Source of the DNA: Acanthaster planci
Taxonomy: Eukaryota; Echinodermata; Asteroidea; Valvatida; Acanthasteridae
Assembly (NCBI RefSeq): GCF_001949145.1
Contig: NW_019091649.1
Coordinates: forward strand, 217,378-270,845
Direction of reading: 5' to 3'
Length of the DNA: 53,468 nucleotides
The position numbers and the translations under genes are program-made. Under the pieces are notes generated by a model. The model made no database searches. It was not told where the DNA came from and worked only from the letters and a program-made list of their open reading frames with translations. Shown here one piece after another: positions 1 through 52,719 of the stretch; within the stretch, counting starts at the first letter, position 1; every line of letters starts with the position of its first letter.

Positions 1-40475
<40,475 letters not shown>

Positions 40476-41358
40476 GTGAGTGCCTCCCACACTCAGGTGG
40501 CCTGCCTCAGTTTTGTTGATGGTTGGAGAGTACTCAAATTACGACCTTCAGGTCTTGGGTAAGTTGAGAAGGTATGTAGGTAATTCAGAGGTTGCCTGCT
40601 AGGTAAATGAGTGCATGTCTTGATTTTTCCTGACTTTCTTGAAGAGGTCATTTATTTCTTGGAGCTAATACTCTATTTTACAGGACTTCTGCAATTTCTG
40701 TCATCAGTAATTTTTTGTAATTTGTGGAACACAATATTGTTGACATTTAACTGTCTGAGTGAACGATGTTTCAGTTGAAAATGTAAGAAAAAAAAAAGAA
40801 ATTAAAAAAATGGCAAATGATTCTAAAAGATAACAAGTGGCACGCAATGTTGAAGAAATCAAGAAAGGTCGATCTTCTATAGGTCAGAGATTGAGGAGGA
40901 AAAAAAATTTCAAAGTGAGTTCATTGTATCTTTTTAATTTTTTTTTTTATGTTCAATATTACTACTTGTAAAAATGGTTTTTAATTCCTTTCCTGGTAAG
41001 GGAGAGCCCATTGAGGTTTACATTTGATTCATGGAAAAAAGGTGGAAGGATCTGAGCAGTTAAATTTGTTTGCGATATCATTTGTAAGGTGATGTTTGGT
41101 TTTCAGACTTGAATTTTTATTTCATTTTTACTTACAAATTTCATATTTGGCAGTAATGCTTAGTAACCTGTAAGTATATGTATTACTAAACAGACAAAGT
41201 GCCGGCTTTATTTTTACCGGATTTACTGTAGTTTGTGTGGAGTGTTTGAATATTAAAAAAAGAAAAAGCTCAGATTTATCATTATGCTTGCTTTGTAAGG
41301 AATCACCCTTGTAGAAACTGTAGACATATAGAATATGTATAGTATATGCAGTGTTTTG

Positions 41359-41366
41359 TGTAGATA
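41359..41366 (+). promoter_or_regulatory. Pumilio response element TGTAGATA
   Basis: Exact match to UGUANAUA, 884 nt after the pum stop codon, on the sense strand of the likely 3' UTR. The protein encoded here has the canonical eight-repeat code that reads this motif, so negative feedback is plausible. A single 8-mer can occur by chance. Confidence 0.5.
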
Positions 41367-43056
41367 GTCATGGACATTTAGAGCCATTTTTGGTGTCAGA
41401 AAAGAGCACTGGTATATTTTCGGATGTTAGTCAGTGAAATTGTAGAGACTGCTTTGTTGGTGGAGTGTGTTTTCAGGAAAATGAACAACGGACAACATGT
41501 CGTTGAGGATTTTGTAAAGTGTCAGAACTTCCATTGCTGGCAAAACAAGTGCTCCCTTCTTTACCGTGGCTCTAGAAATACGTCCTATTTCAGTAACTTT
41601 GGAACAGTAGGTCTTACGGTGGTGTATGTATTGGTATCAAGCGTTGCATATAATTCACAGTAGTTATAAACTTTAGAATAGTATGCCTGAAGATTCTAGT
41701 TTGGCTTACTTGTAATTCTTGCTGTCTTTTCAAGCTGTTTTACTAGTCCCAAAATTCCCTTTCCTTGAAATGAATTATCCGAAAAATCGGTCTCACAAAG
41801 CCAGTGATTTGAAAATATTTAGTTTTGGAATCAGGTTTTGCAAACAGTTGTCTTCTATTTGAATAGAATTTTTTTGGCATTTTTTTTTTCCCCCAAGCAT
41901 CTTCGCTCTGAACATCAGGCAAATTAGCTGTGTTTTTTTCCCATATGAAATAGATACAAAGCAAGTGGTCTTTAGGTGAATTCAGTCTTCCAGTATGTGC
42001 CTTGGTATTATACAGGACAGTGTATCACGAATTTTGCTTTCTGCCGTTTCACCCAATTCGTCCGCACAGTTTTTGTCAGCAGTTTTTTTCTAAAGGAAAT
42101 AGGACCTCATAACCCTGAACAGATGAACTTTTATGTGATGTCTGAGATAACAGGACTTATGTCAGTTCCATGTGTTATGCAGTCGGCAGCAGTAATGTGT
42201 CTTCGGAGCTATTGGTTTGGACAGTATTACTGATCTGCTAGTCCCATGCCTAGAATATGGGGGGGGTGTCAGTTGCCTTTATGGCCACACCTAGGAAACC
42301 TTGGTATGGAACTGATGGTTATTGGATTGTCGGGTGCAAGACGATGAGGCCACTGTAAAAGGGATAAAAATGGTGAACATCTGATTGATTTATTTTGATC
42401 ACTAAAAGAAACAAAAGGTGAAATTGCAATGGTTGCTCTTCTTGTTCAAGAGCTTTTTCCAAGACTGAATCTTCAAAAGAACCAGCCCGAATCTGAAAGG
42501 TTCTGGATGCAAAAGCCACAAAGAACAGGTGAATTCATCTTCCGACGAGAAGGTGAAAGTTCTTGGCTGTTTTTTGAGGTAGAGTTGTCCAGGACAGCTG
42601 GATCTTACGGGCTGCGGTTGTGTTATAGAGCTGGACATTAAAGGACGGGATTGTCACTTGGCACTGTTCAAGCTTCACTTCACACTGAAACTCTGAGTTT
42701 GATGTCGCATTAAGCTGTTTGGAGCACATAGAAACGGTGATTCGATCATGATCCAGAACAAGAAAAACATGCAGCAGGCTCACTCGTAATGTTGACCCCT
42801 GAATTTCCCCCCGTACATTTTTCTTCCACAGTTTTTAGTTTAAAGTGGACAATTTTTAGGTTTATTTAGGTTTATTCACTGTATTTTAAGTGTACATTTG
42901 TATGATTTCTTCCTCGTTTTCTTTTTTGTAAAAAAAAAAAGCCTGACCCTGTTGCTGATTTAACGTGTACATCCTTACCTCTGGTTTTTGTAAAATGCAT
43001 TTTTTTTGTTTCTTTTTAGGTTTGGGTGGAAATGGAAAGAAATCTTGCACTTAGAT

Positions 43057-43064
43057 TGTATATA
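43057..43064 (+). promoter_or_regulatory. Pumilio response element TGTATATA
   Basis: Second exact UGUANAUA match on the sense strand, about 2.6 kb after the pum stop. It has the most common variant (U at the variable position). It counts only if the transcript extends this far, which the poly(A) signals suggest but do not prove. Confidence 0.45.
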
Positions 43065-46000
43065 CTGAGCCTTCTAAAATCAAATGGGAAAAAATATCGT
43101 ACTTTTAACCTGGAGGATGAATTGTCACAGTGTATTAGGAAACTATTGGGGTTACTTGTTCAAAAGAAGCGCAAACTAAGGTGTTTTAAGGCACACAACT
43201 ACTTGAAGGTAAAAACATGTCTAAATTATGTCAAAAACCAACAGGAAGATAAGAACACCCACGCCTATATAGAAGTAGCAACAATAATCATATCAGCTTG
43301 GGGTTCCAAAAGCAATTCCATTTTTTTAAAAAAGAAATTAGAAAAATCTTTCACTTCAGAAGTTGTTTCCCTCGTGTTTAACACTGAGCCCTGAACACTG
43401 GTGCCAAGTGGATCAGAGTGTGCTCTTGACTAGGCCGACAGTGGCAATACCCGACTCTTTCTAGATTTGCACATTGCCACACTTATCACTAAATTGAAAT
43501 TCCCCCCCCCCAGTTTTTTGAGATCGCTATCGGTGTGCAAGACATCTTGATCTGCAAGACTTGCGTCGCCGTGACTGTGCCAGTAGTTATCCCTTAATGT
43601 CCCGGTTCCGGACCATGTTTCAATGTGTATCTGTCCCAACAGAGAATCAGGTGTTTAACTTTGTTAAAATGGAAACCTTGTATGTTGTTGTGTACTGTCC
43701 ATAAGCAGCAAGGCATAACTGGTTCCATTGGTGCTAAACATTTGTTTATATATTTAAAAAAAAAAAACTGGTTTTCCAGGTGACTAGCAATCCACGCTTT
43801 CTGTGGGTACCTCTGTACATTATGTCGGCCATTTTTTTGCATTGGTTCGACCCTGTAAATTACTGTACCAAATGAAAGACGTCGGTGACCTAAGGACAGC
43901 AGTATGTAGACCTGCCTAACGTCCTTGGCGTATTGCTGGAGGTCCTAAGCATGATTTTATCCTGATCCTGTCGAGGTCAAATTCTTATCATCCTTCCTAC
44001 TAGCCGGTGTATCATAACCTTATTCCAAGTCATGCATCTGTGTACTAGTGTAGAATGGGGAACTCACGTTTCCTAACAATTCTGCCAGGTTTTTTTTTTT
44101 CTTGCTATGAAAGACTATTTGACGGAGTTTTTGAGGAAAGTTTGAACCCATCAGGCCCCAGTTTAATATTGTAATTGCTGTGCTAGCCTTAATGTGGAGA
44201 TAACCTTAAATTGACAAGGGGGACTCATTTACCTGAATCCACATTGTAATCATAAAGTGTTGGCTTCTGCTTCCGAAGTATGCACCTCTAATTACACGTC
44301 AGAGAGTAAAGACATGCTGTCGATACATGAACCCCCCCCATTTTTTTTTTAAAGTAAAAGAAACTCAAACCGATCTTGAGAAACTGATGAATTTTCATCA
44401 CCACTGGCCTTTCTGTGATGCTTTGAGTGAAAGGCAGTTTGTTGTGTACAGAAGACTACGTGGCCAATTGGCCAAACCACAAAAGTGTGCAAAAAGTTGA
44501 ATGTTCGTTTGAACTTCTGAGAGCGAACGCCCGCAATCACAGATATTTTTCATGGGTCAAATGATAGATATAATAGTTGCTTTCCAAGTGAAATGTGTAC
44601 AGTACCATACCAGGTGTGAGTGAATATGCACCAGCAAATGTACAAAATGTTCCATAGATTTTGAACAATTTTTTTGAATGACAATACCAGAAAATACATG
44701 TACAGTTTTTGCTGAGTAAGTGTAGTTTTTTGCCAACTGAATTAGATGTGACATGCCAGTCATTTTGGCACTGCAATGATTTTGATACAACACAGAAAAG
44801 GTGTTATTTTTGTTTCCAATGTGCTGCCCTTGTAAGGAAATTGTGAATACCAATTTTGCCATTTTTATCATGGTTTTGGATTAGTGCTTTAGATTGTATT
44901 ATAATTCCACATTGACAAGTCAGCGGCATTTCAAAGGGCTTGGTGTATATTGAATATTTTCATGCAAAAATTTACTATGGGGAATTTTTTTAATCCCGAA
45001 ATGTTGATATTTTGTCAGTCTTTATTGCTTCTTTATATCGGTGTATCTCTCTGTTGATCTTTCTGTCAGTTGCCTGTTAATTTTTGGGTTGTCAAGAGAT
45101 TTCGTTATAAATATCTTATAAAATGAGGATTAATTTTATTTGTGCATACTAAGGTACCCTCAAGAATCCACTGGTTTGTAATATGTTTCCTCCAGTAAGC
45201 ATGTATACATTGTAGATTTATTATTGATACTGTAATTGCAAATAGTGAAACAATCCTGAACATTTTTCTGCTACTGACCTGTATAAAAAAAACGTGATGT
45301 ACAAAAGAAAGATGTAAATTCCCGAGTAAAGTATAAAACAAATAATGTAAAAAGACTTCCTGCTGGAAATACAGGTTATTGATACAATGTTAATAGAACT
45401 AGAATGAGGTCATTCCGCCATTAAATAACTATGATTTTTGGTGCAGAAGTGTTCAGTTTTACCAGTTTTTTTTCTCTCTCTCTCTCTTTTCCTGGGAGGG
45501 ATAGATCATTGTAAGTTGCCATTTCGACTATGCAATGCGTGTACTGCTGATACAGGATGTAACTTTTATGTCACACGTGGAGATGTGAACTACTGTTTGT
45601 AATTGTCAGATTCAAAAAAATCTTATAGCCATCCTTTGTTTTCCATGTCAGTGATTTACGGACCCCAGAATGTAGACAAGTTGTTCAGTTTGGTCAAGTA
45701 GCATTTCTGTTCTATCCAGTCTGTCAAGTGATGTTGAATTCCAATTCATGTTAAAATGAAGAAACTCCAGAGACCAAAATGCACAACACGTTTCTCGCGT
45801 TTCACATGGAACAAATGAACAAAAAAGGCATTGTTTATATTGTAATGAGCATTAGTTTCTCCCTTTGAGCACCTACAATTTAACGGGACATTTAATGGTG
45901 GTGTGACCTCCTTACCCTTTCTGTATCAAAGAGACATTGTAAATTTGTAGTTTTATTCTTTCTCGTAATTTTTTGCAGAAACTTGAGTTGCAACATGTTT

Positions 46001-47707
46001 ATAGGGTCATCCCCATTTTTCTACAGAAACAGCAACATTGTATAATAAGTCCCAGCCCGGAGGGATGCATTCTGTCTGAATGCATACCCGGGCAGTCCGT
46101 CATCTTTCACTAGTTGGATTCCCTTTACAAGAAAAAAAAATATTTTGCGGCTGTTTAAGACAGGATTTTATCCAAATAAGTGTCCAGTTGGTGGAATCCT
46201 TCTTGTTGGGCCTTTCACTAAAAAGAAACAAATTACATTTCTCGAAATACTTCAAAATAGTGCCTTGAGCTATAAAAATAATTCTTTGTAATAACAATAC
46301 AGTTGAGTTGCATTTGTAATCCTCTGCATTGTACATGGTGTAAGAAATTTAAAAAAAGAATAAAATCATAGCGCATTTTTGGCGGAATTTTTGGTAAACG
46401 ACATTTCTTTTTCTTTTCCTTTGAATGATCACTTTTTCTAACAGTGTAACCAGATTTATAGTTGCTTGTGCGGTAGAATAAGTCCTTTGTATGTCATATG
46501 AAAACAACCGACCTGAGTGTTAGTGGCATGCCCTGTATGAGCAAGGCTGCCTAGTCTTTCTTTTTTTTTTGAAGGTTTTTGGTTTTCACTACAGAGTGAC
46601 ACTAAATGTCCAATGATTTCTGGCAGCGTTTGTGGAATGTCTCTAAGGTCATTGCACGTTCAATTACGAGGTGCCCCGGCAGGTGGCCAGTCAGTTTACT
46701 CCTTGTCTATACCAGTGATCTATCTCTCGCCCTCAGAGATGGTCTACTTCCTTTTCTTGTCTTCTGCCGACCACGGTTACTCCCTTGCTCAACGCAAATT
46801 ATGCACAGAGTTACATATATTACAATGTTGCAAATCAAAATGAAAATACTACTTTGTAATATCCTGTATCTATGTCGTTCACTGGACCTGCACATTTTTG
46901 AAGACAACCAACCTCATTTTCGTATAGAAATCATTGGTGTACAGTGATGTATTATCGCGTTGAAACCAAGTAAAAATACATGAAATAGACGTTTGTAATC
47001 AAAGTATGAACATAGTATATGAATAACGGTAAATAAATTGTAAATGCTTACTCCATCCCAAGGTATTATAAATAGGCCAATGTGCCAAAATTTGTTAAAT
47101 AACCATTTTGTCTGTGTATACATGTGCCGTAAATGCGATAATTTATTTCATGTTTGATAAATTTCTTTTCTTCGGCTTTTTGTTTTTCTTTTGGGAGATA
47201 AATGATTCAACATGGCTGTTGTAGATTTGTATAATTAATGTAATATTTTCGTTTCGCCGTGCGGCAAGGTGTTTTCGCTTGTACTTTACAGTTTTATTTT
47301 AGTTTCACATTGCAGAGCAGAGTTAAGCCACTCTTAGAGATTATGGAACCTTTTATCCTGTTCATTTTTATAGTGATTTTCAGTATTGTATTCAAATGCA
47401 ACCTATGTTGACGTGATGCCAAGGCCAGAACAGTATGAAAGGACAGTGATTGGTCGTTCGTTGTAAACCTCGTGATGTCATCACGAGACGTTTATAGTCA
47501 GAAACTTAGTGTGCAAAGGACGTGTGTATGCTGCGCAGCCCGTCCATTGAGCAGAGGCGTTTGTAAAGAGTTTAGAAAAGTTGTATTAAAAAGCTGATAA
47601 AGTCGTAATTGCCTAGCTATGCGCATTTTCGATGTACTTCTAGAACCGCTTCAGTGTTTAACAAGCAAGAAAACTCCCATCCGTGATAGGTTTTACTTAT
47701 TTACTCG

Positions 47708-47713
47708 AATAAA
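47708..47713 (+). terminator. candidate poly(A) signal AATAAA for pum
   Basis: Canonical AATAAA followed about 20-45 nt later by GT-rich sequence (TGTGACGTCGTTG, then CTTTTGTGG), the expected layout of a cleavage site. The alternatives at 46359-46364 and 47032-47037 have less clear downstream elements. Confidence 0.45.
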
Positions 47714-49479
47714 TTTCCCGCTTTTGCAAATGTGACGTCGTTGCGCTCTTTTGTGGCCTTTATTTCTATTGTTACTGGTGGTCACCTTCTTTTTTCAGTT
47801 ACACAACTATCTGGTGATATACTATGTATTGTCCTTTGGGGAAAATGGTTTTTGACAGGAGACTAGTCTTCATGCCTCATGGAAGCTTCCCCTGGTGAAA
47901 TGCTGTGTTTACTCCCCTTCGAGAAAAAAATCCTCCAGAGCCACGATTATAGCCTTTATTCAAGTCGGGGTTCCTCGTGTAGTGTGTTGTGTAAATTGCC
48001 CCTGGGATGAGGATAACGCATAAGAGACTGAAGCACGAATCAGTATTGTATTGATAAGTTTTGAGCGTCAATATGCTTGCAGGAATGAGACATGAAATGT
48101 CCTGTTTGCAAAAGTTCTACGTGTGTTAAACCATAAAGCCTAAAACCGCAAAGATCTGCATCGAGCGGAAACAAGCAGACTTACAGTATCACGCACACAA
48201 CCAGTTGTGAATTGAACTTTGCTTTTTTTTGGGGGGGGGGTTGTCGACATCAATTGGTTTGAAAATGTCCTTTTTTGGACCAGTCAAAAGATTCGAAAAT
48301 ATCGACTGTTACAGCGTCAGTGTGGGGATATTGATAGGTAACTCGGTGTGTGATGGTTGTGTATCGAACACCAAATGTTTGATTCCAACTGATTCCCTGG
48401 AAGCTGAACATGGAAATAGTGTTTTTGGTTTTTTGTTTTGTTTGGGGTTTTTTGTGTGCCGTTTTTCAGCTGTCATCGCCATTTTTGGACAATTTAGCTG
48501 TTGGACGGCATGTTAAACGTGGCCCCATGACCGAAAAGTGGTCAGGTTATCAAATTTCCCTACCCCCTTGTCAAAACCAGGAGGTTGAATCACCCCCTCC
48601 GCTTTGTATACCTATGCTGTACTCATGGAATATAATGCGACCAAATGGTCCGTGATGCGACCGAGCAGTGGTAATTTAATGGTTGAAAACGGAAAAGGAG
48701 AATCAACCGACTCAAGATTTGCTACCCGCCTTGAGCAGAATCACCCCCTCATCGGTTGAAAAGAGCCATGTCGGTCAGGAGCGTTATTTTGTTGGTAGCG
48801 ATTTGACCGTAACGAGTGCAATTTATAGTCGTTCGTGAACCAGCGAAGTGTAGTTCCGACCAAAGGAGCCTTCGTTGCTAGAGAAATTGTGCCATTTCTT
48901 GCTCCAGCTCGGGGGTCATAGCGGCGTCCCATTGTAAATATTGAGAGTTCGGATGACACACAAGTGTTCTGAATATGCATTATATGCACACCGTTTAAAG
49001 GGATAGCTTTTATGTTCATGTACGCGCGCTATACTTTATTCTGTGCTAAATATTCAATTTCAGCTGAATTTACATGTACATTGAACAATTTACAAACTTA
49101 TTTTGTGGTTGATCAGTTAGAAACGAAAACGGATTGTTAGGCTTATGGCAAGGTGTGAGATCAGTGAAACAAAAAGAAGTTCACATTAAAAGAATGGAAA
49201 TGTATAACGATTAAAATATTTAAAAAAAACACTGAGGTTTCATGGACAAGGCGGTTGGTTGGTTGCCCGTCAGCGCGGCGCGGTCGGCAGGATTAACTTT
49301 GCGCAAACAGTTAACTGACGACAGAGTGTATTGTACAGCAATTTTTATTACAGCGTGTAACACACTAATTCATTTTTGTCTGTAGAGAAATAGACCCCCA
49401 TTGGCGGGTAGAACGATCAGGATTAGAGGCAGCTTAATCAAACTGGTCATTTCACTGTCTAAAATTTCAATATTTCGAA

Positions 49480-49481
<2 letters not shown>

Positions 49482-49512
<31 letters not shown>
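49482..49512. repeat. (ATA)n microsatellite
   Basis: About ten ATA/TAA units directly abutting the dispersed repeat that follows. Such a tract is often the tail of a non-autonomous element. Confidence 0.9.
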
Positions 49513-49900
49513 GTTAGTATTTATATAGCGCCCGTCCATGATAAAATCGTGCTCCAGGGCGCTTTCCAAAAAGTTAAGACACTGGTTAAAACTACAATAC
49601 AATTACACTAAAAACAATAAAAATAGTAAAACAAATTATTGTAAACAATAAAAATAAAAATTAGCAATTAAAAAGTTTTAAAATGATCCAAAGATCTGTA
49701 AAATATGCCTACCTCAAAAAGGGAATTTGGACAATTAGATTAAAAAAAACGCTTGCTTAAAAAGATGAGTCTTTAATCCGGATTTAAATATACAGAGGAG
49801 TGGAACTCTTAGGCCATTTTCTAATAATCAACTTCGTCTCCGTCTAAGGCTTCCTTCCCAAAATCAATCGATCGTGGGCCTGAAGCGTTTAAATTCAATT
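49513..49900. repeat. dispersed repeat with TATATAGCGCC / GGGCGCTTT motif
   Basis: TTAGTATTTATATAGCGCCC and CTCCAGGGCGCTTTCC at the left, and AAAAAGATGAGTCTTTAATC further right, are words I recall as common in interspersed repeats of marine invertebrates. The element appears to continue to about 49900. No open frame of note. The family name is not known to me. Confidence 0.5.
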
Positions 49901-50385
49901 GGATTACTGTAATTTCTGGCTCTCGTGCATCTTATTTGATGTTTTGTGGCCCTATTTAACTTATTACTGCGCTATACAGCTTCAAAGTTAGCTAGTTAAA
50001 AAAAAATGAAGTCTGAGGCGGAGCCAAAATGGAGTATTTGAAAACGGCCTTAGATTTTCACAGACACGCCCAGTACTCTACAGCTAAATTTCCTGGAAAA
50101 TCTGAGTTGGTAAAATACAGATTTTTGTGACTGGGACCTGTCGGAGTTCATGTGAAATCCTGTTACTGGGATCAACTGATACATTGTGTTCCTGAAATGA
50201 CATCCACCAAAATGTTGAATGGCACATTGCAATAGTATAAATGATAATGACTATTTGTACATTTTAAGGTTTTCCACTGTGTGTTGTATTTTCTATTGTT
50301 TCGCATCGATCGTGTTATTTTTCTAATTTCCATTATTTCGTATTTCTTATACTTTGGTACTCTTTTTAAACTTTTTTTTTACATT

Positions 50386-50391
50386 TTTATT
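50386..50391 (-). terminator. candidate poly(A) signal for the LRR gene
   Basis: TTTATT on plus is AATAAA on the minus strand, about 265 nt beyond the TAG stop of the LRR gene. The surrounding sequence is AT-rich. It would give a short 3' UTR. Confidence 0.4.
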
Positions 50392-50655
50392 CTCTTTCTA
50401 ACAAGTATCGTGGCTGAACACACCTTTTTGTTCTTCTTTGACATCCACTGTAATTTTCAAAATGTTTAAATGTGCAAAGATTTTTTTAAAAGAAGATAAA
50501 TGTATATTAATAATAATTCCAGTAACTACACAATACAATACAAAACTAATAAGCTTAACAATACCAATTGAAAAGTAAACAAGGAATACCCGGAACGATA
50601 TAAACAATGAAGAATATCAGAAGCATGAGATATCAACCAAATGGTATAGGATTAA

Positions 50656-52698
50656 CTATACTGCACAATAGAAGGGTGACGGGGGGCGTGAACAACCTAT
50701 GGGAGTCTCATCCCAATCCACAGGCGTCTGGGGTCTCCTTTCCCGGAGAATCTCCTCCAAAGGAAGGATTTGAACCTTCCCGTCCCTGCCCATTTTCAAT
50801 CCATACTCGGGTGTGTCCGGAGCTAAATTAGGTATCACAGAAGGGTTGTACTGGCACGATCCTTGCCACCAGGACGCCGCCGGCAAGGTCAACTGATCGC
50901 GTGGCTTCCTCGGCAATCCCTGTGGTTGTTGATAGGGTTGTGTCACGGTGTCAGCTCCGTCGATGCTGAGGTATGCACACGTGCAGGACATCGAAACATT
51001 TGATGGAAACATGCCATCAGCCGATCGCATTTGGCATCCACTGAGGTGATCAGCGGATCCGCTTCTGTCATTGAAGTGGTTTTGACGGGCGGTGTGGGTT
51101 AGATGGGAAGGAACTCTCGGAACCTGAAATCTGAAATGACCTTCAGCTGAGGGTGAACTTGGGGCTGTTATGCAAATGTCAGGACTATTGCTTTTGATCA
51201 CTCTTGTGAAGTAACCTCTTGTATAGAGGGATGATAGTCGGTGCCTGAATTGTCGATGCCTTGATGGGGTCTCTCTGGGACCTGAAGCGATCGGAGGCCG
51301 CGAGGGTTGTGCTCTTGCTGGTTCTTCGGGCAGCCTTGCAGGTGGTCTCGAGGACATTATCCTCCCCGATCCTGCCAGTTGCACTGCCTGTTCTTGTGGT
51401 AGCCTTGTGGATGGCGAGGGAGTTCTCACATTCATTTGTTCTACGGGTTCCATTTGACCGGGAGTACTTCGAGAAATGCGTTTATATGTCCGGTACACTG
51501 CACTCGACATCACTAGCACCAGAACCAAGCACAACAGTCCCAGTGAGATGCCCATGAGTAGCGTGGAGTAACTAAACTTGGGTTCCTCATCCGGACGAAC
51601 TATGCCATCGTTTAGTAAAATCTCTACAAATGTAGTGGTTGGTGGTTGGGACGTTGAAGGCATATATCCAGGACATATATCCTGACTGCTGGCCTCCGAC
51701 AGAGGTGTGGCATTGAGATAAGCCGGCGTGCTGCATCGGGCAATCTCACCACCGACAATTGCCCGATCCTTGTACCACAAGTATAGTGGTTGGATGGAGC
51801 AGTCACAGTGTAGTGGATTATTGGACACATTGATCACGAATTCGAATTGTGACTGAAGCTGCCCATTCAAGTAGTCATTTATCCCTGTGATTCGATTGGA
51901 AGAAAGATCCAAGACTGACAAGCGAAGGTCGTGAATGGCAGACAAGGACACGATTTTATTATAGGATAAATTCAACTCAGTTAGGCCGGTCAGATCTTTA
52001 AAAGCGTTTATCTCCAAGTCCCAAATAAAGTTGTGGCTCATGTTAAGTTTTCTGAGTTTGATCAAACCACTGAAAGTGTCATCTAATAGTCGCTCGATAC
52101 GATTCCTGCTTAAATCAAGTTTCTCGAGATTCCTCAAGGCTTCGAATGCACTGGATTGGATACTTTCAATCGTATTATTACCGAGTAGTAAAATTTCGAC
52201 ACTTATGAGGCTTTCAAAAAAACCCCGCTGAATCACCACCATTCGGTTGCTGCTCAGACTCAAATGCTTCAAGCCAGAAAGTCCTTCGAATGTGTTGTTG
52301 GATAGATTTGCAATGTTGTTTTCATCAAGTTCTAAAGTTTCTAGCTTACTAATGTTTGCGAAGGCGTAAGAATCTAGCAGACTGAGCCCGTTCCTCTTGA
52401 GGGAAAGCTTACGATTCAAGCCACTGAAACTGGCAAAAGCACCCTTCTCCAGAGATTCGATCCTGTTGCCAACCAAGTTCAAGGAGAACACTTTTTGACA
52501 GCCTGTTGCTGATGGAATCTGCGAAATATCGTAGTTTACACAATTTAAGAATTTCTCCTGGTTTTTACATTTGTTTGTACACCTTTGCTCACCCGATGAC
52601 CCCTGCCTCACGGTTTCTGCGATTGGCAGGCTGCTTATGAAGAATACTGAAGTCCATACAAGATGAATTCCCAACATGGTGGACAACAAGTACGCCAT
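50656..52698 (-). CDS. single-exon leucine-rich-repeat type I transmembrane receptor
   Basis: The protein is 680 residues from the chosen start. Residues 1 to about 28 form a signal peptide (MAYLLSTMLGIHL, VWTSVFFISS). An LRRNT cap has cysteines 40, 44, 53 and 67, and nine or so 24-residue LRRs span about 70-290 (for example LETLELDENNIANLSNNTF, LEKLDLSRNRIERL). The LRRCT cap is NNPLHCDCSIQPLYLW (cysteines 298, 300, 322, 342). One membrane helix lies at about 379-401 (LLMGISLGLLCLVLVLVM). The tail of roughly 280 residues is P/S/R-rich, with no TIR, kinase or Ig domain. The layout suits a cell-surface adhesion or signalling receptor (LRRTM/LRRN-like); partner and pathway are unknown. An in-frame ATG 21 nt upstream (52719) exists, but I prefer this one: its context is strong (A at -3, G at +4), and the upstream TTTCTCGTGCAG resembles a splice acceptor, so a 5' UTR intron is likely. 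Convergent with pum. Confidence 0.9.
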   Translation of the reverse strand: MAYLLSTMLGIHLVWTSVFFISSLPIAETVRQGSSGEQRCTNKCKNQEKFLNCVNYDISQIPSATGCQKVFSLNLVGNRIESLEKGAFASFSGLNRKLSLKRNGLSLLDSYAFANISKLETLELDENNIANLSNNTFEGLSGLKHLSLSSNRMVVIQRGFFESLISVEILLLGNNTIESIQSSAFEALRNLEKLDLSRNRIERLLDDTFSGLIKLRKLNMSHNFIWDLEINAFKDLTGLTELNLSYNKIVSLSAIHDLRLSVLDLSSNRITGINDYLNGQLQSQFEFVINVSNNPLHCDCSIQPLYLWYKDRAIVGGEIARCSTPAYLNATPLSEASSQDICPGYMPSTSQPPTTTFVEILLNDGIVRPDEEPKFSYSTLLMGISLGLLCLVLVLVMSSAVYRTYKRISRSTPGQMEPVEQMNVRTPSPSTRLPQEQAVQLAGSGRIMSSRPPARLPEEPARAQPSRPPIASGPRETPSRHRQFRHRLSSLYTRGYFTRVIKSNSPDICITAPSSPSAEGHFRFQVPRVPSHLTHTARQNHFNDRSGSADHLSGCQMRSADGMFPSNVSMSCTCAYLSIDGADTVTQPYQQPQGLPRKPRDQLTLPAASWWQGSCQYNPSVIPNLAPDTPEYGLKMGRDGKVQILPLEEILRERRPQTPVDWDETPIGCSRPPSPFYCAV

Positions 52699-52719
52699 CC
52701 TGCACGAGAAATGTAACAT

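Larger units (their letters stand above)
40476..47713 (+). other. pum: putative long 3' UTR of pum
   Basis: After the stop the sequence is AT-rich, has no recognisable protein-coding exon and is freer of obvious transposon ends than the introns. Scanning by eye, the first AATAAA after the stop is at 46359-46364. Others are at 47032-47037 and 47708-47713, the last followed by a GT-rich stretch. ATTAAA variants occur earlier (for example 40801 and near 42637), so shorter isoforms are possible. Two exact TGTANATA sites lie inside. The 3' end is inferred. Confidence 0.5.
47714..50385. other. intergenic region between the two convergent genes
   Basis: About 2.7 kb holding the ATA microsatellite and its dispersed repeat (49482-49900), a G run at 48230-48240 and unremarkable AT-rich DNA. 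No supported gene. Confidence 0.5.

Noticed and set aside
43026-43394. 122-codon frame downstream of pum
   Set aside because: No recognisable domain, K/L-rich composition expected from AT-rich DNA, and it lies in the likely 3' UTR.
48933-48940. TGTAAATA as a third Pumilio response element
   Set aside because: It lies beyond the best poly(A) signal, so it is probably outside the pum transcript.
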